Shown here: in pieces, positions 33,710 through 36,855 of the stretch
Numbering within the stretch: the stretch's first letter is position 1
Layout: each line of letters starts with the position of its first letter
Assembly (NCBI GenBank): GCA_903921675.1
Contig: CAIXQW010000081.1
Span: 1-36,855, forward strand
Direction: 5' to 3'
DNA: 36,855 nt
DNA from: an uncultured bacterium
GTDB lineage: Bacteria; Bacteroidota; Bacteroidia; Chitinophagales; Chitinophagaceae
Position numbers and translations under genes: made by a program
Notes under the pieces: generated by a model
What the model saw: only the letters and a program-made list of their open reading frames with translations
The model's database searches: none
Told to the model about the DNA's origin: nothing

Positions 33710-35115
33710 CACTCCTCTTTCAACTCCAATAGCGCCACACTCTCTACATGATGCGTATGCGGAAACATATCTACAGCTTGTACCTTTATTACTTTATATT
33801 TTTCGCTAAGTAGCGCAACATCTCTAGCTTGTGTAGCAGGGTTACAGCTTACATACACAATTCTTGGAGCTGCTATTTCTAATAGTTTATCTACCAAAGC
33901 CTGATGCATACCGGCTCTTGGAGGATCAGTAATCACCACATCAGGCTTGCCATGTGTAGCAAAAAATTCATCGTTACAAATTTTTATTACATCGCCTGCA
34001 TAGAAATGTGCATTCTCCAATTGATTCATGCGTGCATTTTCTTTCGCATCTTCTATGGCTTCTGGTACACTTTCTACTCCAACTATTTTACTTACTTCAT
34101 TGCTACAAAATATACCAATGCTACCAGTGCCGCAGTACAAATCATACAGCACTTCTTTGCCAGTAAATTGCGCAAATTCTCTAGTGATGCGATATAAGTT
34201 TTCTGCCTGCAAAGTATTGGTTTGAAAAAAACTTTTCGGGCTAATTTTAAAAGTAAAGTCTTCTAATTTTTCTGTAATATATCCAGGTCCTTTTACAGTT
34301 ATTACATCCAAATCGTAAATAGTATCATTCATTTTAGTATTGATGGTGTAATGCAACGATGTAATTTGCGGAAATGTATTTTCTAAAAATTGTATCACAT
34401 CGTTTACCACTTCTATATTTTTTTCACCAAATACAATGTTTACCAAAGTTTCGCCTGTAGCAGTGGTGCGTACCATCATATTACGCAATAAACCGTTATT
34501 GTTTTTTATATCGTAAAACGTATATTCTTTTGCTAATGCATAAGCTCGAATACCATTTCTAATTTCGTTTTGCGGCTCAGCCATCAAGTGGCATTTATCA
34601 ATGTCTATCACTTTATCAAACAAGCGTGGTGCATGAAAACCAAGCACATCACTAAGCGGCGAAGCAGTAGTATTTAGCTCCTCATGGCTTAAATATTTTT
34701 TATTGCTAAATGTAAATTCTAGTTTATTTCTGTATTGATATTTTTTTTCACTACCAAGTATTGGTAAATACTCAGTATCTTTTACTCTACCAATGCGCGA
34801 CAATACATCTTTTACTTGCTGCTGTTTATATTGCAGTTGCAGCTCGTAAGGCAGCATCTGCCATTTGCATCCGCCACACACTCCAAAGTGTTGGCAATCT
34901 GCGGCTATTCTGTTTGGGCTAAGGCTTACTATATTTTTCACTCCTGCCTCTGCCCAATCTTTTTTATTTTTTTTAAGATATACATCTACCACATCGCCAG
35001 GCACAACACCTTCTATAAATATTACTTTATTATCTACCCTCGCAATAGATTTTCCTTCAGCAGCATAGGTGTCTACTGTTATGCCAAATAATTCTTTGTT
35101 ACGTTTTTTGCTCAC
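33706..35115 (-). CDS. rlmD: 23S rRNA (uracil-5-)-methyltransferase RlmD
   Basis: The enzyme methylates a 23S rRNA uracil (U1939 in E. coli) using SAM. The 469-residue length fits the RumA/RlmD group. An N-terminal TRAM-type domain (about 10-60) is followed by a [4Fe-4S] site formed by Cys74, Cys80 and Cys83 (CQHFGVCGGC) with Cys175 as likely fourth ligand. The SAM-binding strand is LYCGTGSIGIF, the catalytic nucleophile motif VSCNPATQARD lies near residue 430, and TDPPRAGMHQ precedes it. RlmD-like and TrmA-like enzymes overlap; the Fe-S site supports RlmD. It converges on the GxxExxY pseudogene and is divergent from the next gene. Confidence 0.92.
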   Translation of the reverse strand: MSKKRNKELFGITVDTYAAEGKSIARVDNKVIFIEGVVPGDVVDVYLKKNKKDWAEAGVKNIVSLSPNRIAADCQHFGVCGGCKWQMLPYELQLQYKQQQVKDVLSRIGRVKDTEYLPILGSEKKYQYRNKLEFTFSNKKYLSHEELNTTASPLSDVLGFHAPRLFDKVIDIDKCHLMAEPQNEIRNGIRAYALAKEYTFYDIKNNNGLLRNMMVRTTATGETLVNIVFGEKNIEVVNDVIQFLENTFPQITSLHYTINTKMNDTIYDLDVITVKGPGYITEKLEDFTFKISPKSFFQTNTLQAENLYRITREFAQFTGKEVLYDLYCGTGSIGIFCSNEVSKIVGVESVPEAIEDAKENARMNQLENAHFYAGDVIKICNDEFFATHGKPDVVITDPPRAGMHQALVDKLLEIAAPRIVYVSCNPATQARDVALLSEKYKVIKVQAVDMFPHTHHVESVALLELKEEC

Positions 35116-35147
35116 TTTTTGATTTCGTTATTTGCTTGTAAAAGTTG

Positions 35148-35176
35148 TAAAGGTAACAAGCTATTTTCTTTTTCAA
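35148..35176 (-). promoter_or_regulatory. Promoter of rlmD (TTG-N18-TACCTTTA)
   Basis: On the minus strand TTG (35174-35176) and TACCTTTA (35148-35155) are 18 bases apart, a good match to the Bacteroidota -33/-7 pattern. The rlmD ATG is 32 bases downstream at 35115. Confidence 0.6.
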
Positions 35177-35242
35177 CCACTTTGTATAATTATGTTTGTA
35201 TGGTAATTAAATAAATAAAAATAATTTTTAAATTAGTACACA

Positions 35243-36682
35243 ATGAAAAAAGTATTATTTACTATTTGTCTTAGCGTTTTAGTAATAGCAGGTTTAGCAA
35301 AAGATGGTTTTCATGTAAAAGGAACAATTCGCAACAATACGGATTCATTAGTATTTTTTTGCTACTACTTTGGCAGTGGCACCACGGTGCAAAAAATAGA
35401 TAGCGCAAAGCTTACACCAGGCACTGCTACTATAGATATGAAAGCGGATAGAAAAATCACCTCTGGTATTTATATGCTATTATTTGCAGATAAAAGCCCG
35501 CAGGTAGAAATGATTGTAGAAAATGGTAAAGAAATTGATTTTGATTTTGATAAAGCAGATTTTACCAATAGCATGAAGTTTGTAAACGACGAAAACAATA
35601 CTCGCTTCTATGATGATAAAAAATTCATTGCATCTCTAAACCCGCGCATTACAGAGCTTGGTAAAAAATTAGAAGGTGGCAAAAAGAAAGACACAACTTA
35701 TGTAAATGAGCAATACGAAATTATTAACCAAAGCATTTTTAAATACCGCGACGATTTAATAGCCAAAGACCCTGCAAGTATTTTATCTGTATTGTACACT
35801 GCAATGAAAGAACCTGTCATGCCAAAAAATATTACTGCTATGAAAGAAGGTAGAACCAAAGACAGTTTAAAGTTTGTGTACTACAAAAATAATTATTGGA
35901 ACAACTGGAATTTTGGCGATGATAGATTGATATATGCACCATTATTAGAAGCTAAATTGACCAACTACTTTAAGCTAGTACCAAGCATACCCGATAGCTT
36001 TAATGTAGAGGCAGATAGAATTATGAAGCAAGTAACATGCAATACCGATATGTATAAATTTTCGTTTTGGTGGATGACGCGTTATGCTGGTGTAAGCAAA
36101 GTAATGGGCATGGATGAAAGCTATGTGTATATGATAGAAAAATACGTAATGGGGCGCGATTATTGTGGGCATTTAGATAGTGCTACAAAAGCAGCTTATG
36201 TTACAGATGCACAAAAAATTGGTCCAAATACAATGGGGAAAAAAGGTAGAAATATAGAAATGCCAGATGATAAAGAAGTACCACAAACACTTTGGAACAC
36301 CTGCACCAAAGGCGACTTTACAGTACTTGCATTTTACGACCCTACCTGCCACCACTGCGAAAAAGAAGTACCAAGTATGGACAGCATGTTGAACATTGTA
36401 GAAAAAGAAGAAGGCATAAAAATTATGAGATTTGCTGTAGAAAACGCAGATGAAGATGTAAAATGGCACAAGTTTATAGAAGATAAAAAACTACACAACC
36501 ATTGGGTGCATGTACACAACCCTAGCCGCATAGGCAACTACCGCGCCGACTACAATGTATATAGCAATCCCATCTTTTATTTGTTAGATAAAGACGCCAT
36601 TATAATAGGCAAACGCATAGACCATAGTAATATTGGTGGTTTAATTAAGCATTTGAATGACGAGAAGAAGAAGGGGAAATAA
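35243..36682 (+). CDS. DUF5106-like thioredoxin-fold exported protein
   Basis: The 479-residue protein starts with a signal peptide (about 1-19, ending IAGLA) and has an N-terminal DUF4369-like domain (about 22-105, FHVKGTIRNNTDSLVFFC). The middle helical region (about 110-330) matches the DUF5106 type by its WFWWM-like core (FSFWWMTRYAGV) and conserved Tyr and Trp residues, though this assignment is from memory of the family layout. The C-terminal TlpA-like thioredoxin domain (about 340-479) has active site CHHC (Cys369, Cys372) in FYDPTCHHCEKEVP and the cis-proline segment SNPIFYL. It may work as a periplasmic disulfide reductase or as a binding protein; the neighbours do not decide. No -7 box was found upstream. 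Confidence 0.75.
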   Translation: MKKVLFTICLSVLVIAGLAKDGFHVKGTIRNNTDSLVFFCYYFGSGTTVQKIDSAKLTPGTATIDMKADRKITSGIYMLLFADKSPQVEMIVENGKEIDFDFDKADFTNSMKFVNDENNTRFYDDKKFIASLNPRITELGKKLEGGKKKDTTYVNEQYEIINQSIFKYRDDLIAKDPASILSVLYTAMKEPVMPKNITAMKEGRTKDSLKFVYYKNNYWNNWNFGDDRLIYAPLLEAKLTNYFKLVPSIPDSFNVEADRIMKQVTCNTDMYKFSFWWMTRYAGVSKVMGMDESYVYMIEKYVMGRDYCGHLDSATKAAYVTDAQKIGPNTMGKKGRNIEMPDDKEVPQTLWNTCTKGDFTVLAFYDPTCHHCEKEVPSMDSMLNIVEKEEGIKIMRFAVENADEDVKWHKFIEDKKLHNHWVHVHNPSRIGNYRADYNVYSNPIFYLLDKDAIIIGKRIDHSNIGGLIKHLNDEKKKGK

Positions 36683-36855
36683 GGATTAAAATATTTAATC
36701 TGGTCTTACAGAGTTATTCTCTTGTAAGTTTTGCTATATGGAATTAGCACATTTTTATTTAAATTAAATATTTCAGAATTAGAAAACTTATTGATACTTA
36801 AAAAAAGTAGTTATTTTTGAAAATATGATTTAAAAATAATTGTCCAAATAGTAAA
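36683..36855. other. Non-coding right edge
   Basis: No gene is seen after the last stop. The stretch is very AT-rich and holds one promoter-like sequence pointing out of the window. Confidence 0.5.
36791..36819 (+). promoter_or_regulatory. Promoter-like sequence (TTG-N18-TATTTTTG) facing the window edge
   Basis: TTG at 36791-36793 and TATTTTTG at 36812-36819 are 18 bases apart. A gene starting after 36830, outside the window, is expected on the plus strand. Confidence 0.5.

Overview
The window looks like chromosomal DNA from a member of the Bacteroidota, probably a Chitinophagia/Sphingobacteriia-type lineage. The evidence is an AT-rich composition, TAnnTTTG-type -7 promoter boxes, no Shine-Dalgarno spacing upstream of starts, a secreted protein with a type IX secretion (T9SS) C-terminal signal, several lipoproteins and DUF4369/TlpA-type thioredoxins, and a GxxExxY family remnant. 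Most of the window is ordinary housekeeping sequence on both strands. No phage, CRISPR array, tRNA or rRNA was found.

Layout. 1-3005 (+): the end of a membrane protein cut by the window edge, a TerC family protein and histidine ammonia-lyase. 3006-7355: two intergenic CACAAAG inverted-repeat elements with terminators flank a 1047-residue LamG/T9SS secreted protein (-); a YceI protein (-) follows. 7563-15344: adenylate kinase (+), Mfd (-), a BaiN/HI0933-type flavoprotein (+), PhnA/YjdM (+), an RluE-like pseudouridine synthase (-) and a Crp/Fnr regulator (+). 15382-16221: a decayed insertion sequence with recognisable terminal inverted repeats and an orfA interrupted by a stop codon. 16308-22433: an FkbM-like methyltransferase-fold protein (+), a DUF4397 lipoprotein (-), a UbiD family decarboxylase (-), a probable outer-membrane beta-barrel (+) and an M28 peptidase with PDZ domain (-). 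22987-27283 (+): GcvT closely followed by a class D beta-lactamase-like lipoprotein, then a MerR/thioredoxin-like pair overlapping by 4 bases, then a GNAT-like protein. 27473-32466 (+): DNA polymerase I, an SCO1/SenC protein and a DUF4369-TlpA lipoprotein. 32615-36682: a GreA-like small protein (+), another CACAAAG repeat, a GxxExxY pseudogene (+), RlmD (-) and a DUF5106-like thioredoxin protein (+). A promoter-like sequence near the right edge points out of the window.

Functional links are modest. Nucleic-acid maintenance and RNA modification are covered by Mfd, PolA, RlmD, the RluE-like enzyme and the GreA-like protein. Envelope redox and metal handling are covered by SCO1, two TlpA-type proteins, the single-cysteine thioredoxin-like protein and possibly TerC. 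Central metabolism is represented by Adk, GcvT, HutH and UbiD. I did not find a clear new multi-gene system. The most interesting signals are the dispersed CACAAAG hairpin elements (two loci paired with terminators sharing a loop sequence, one lying directly before the broken GxxExxY gene), several promoters whose -7 box almost touches the start codon, the OXA-like lipoprotein with an altered active-site motif, and the two broken mobile or accessory genes.
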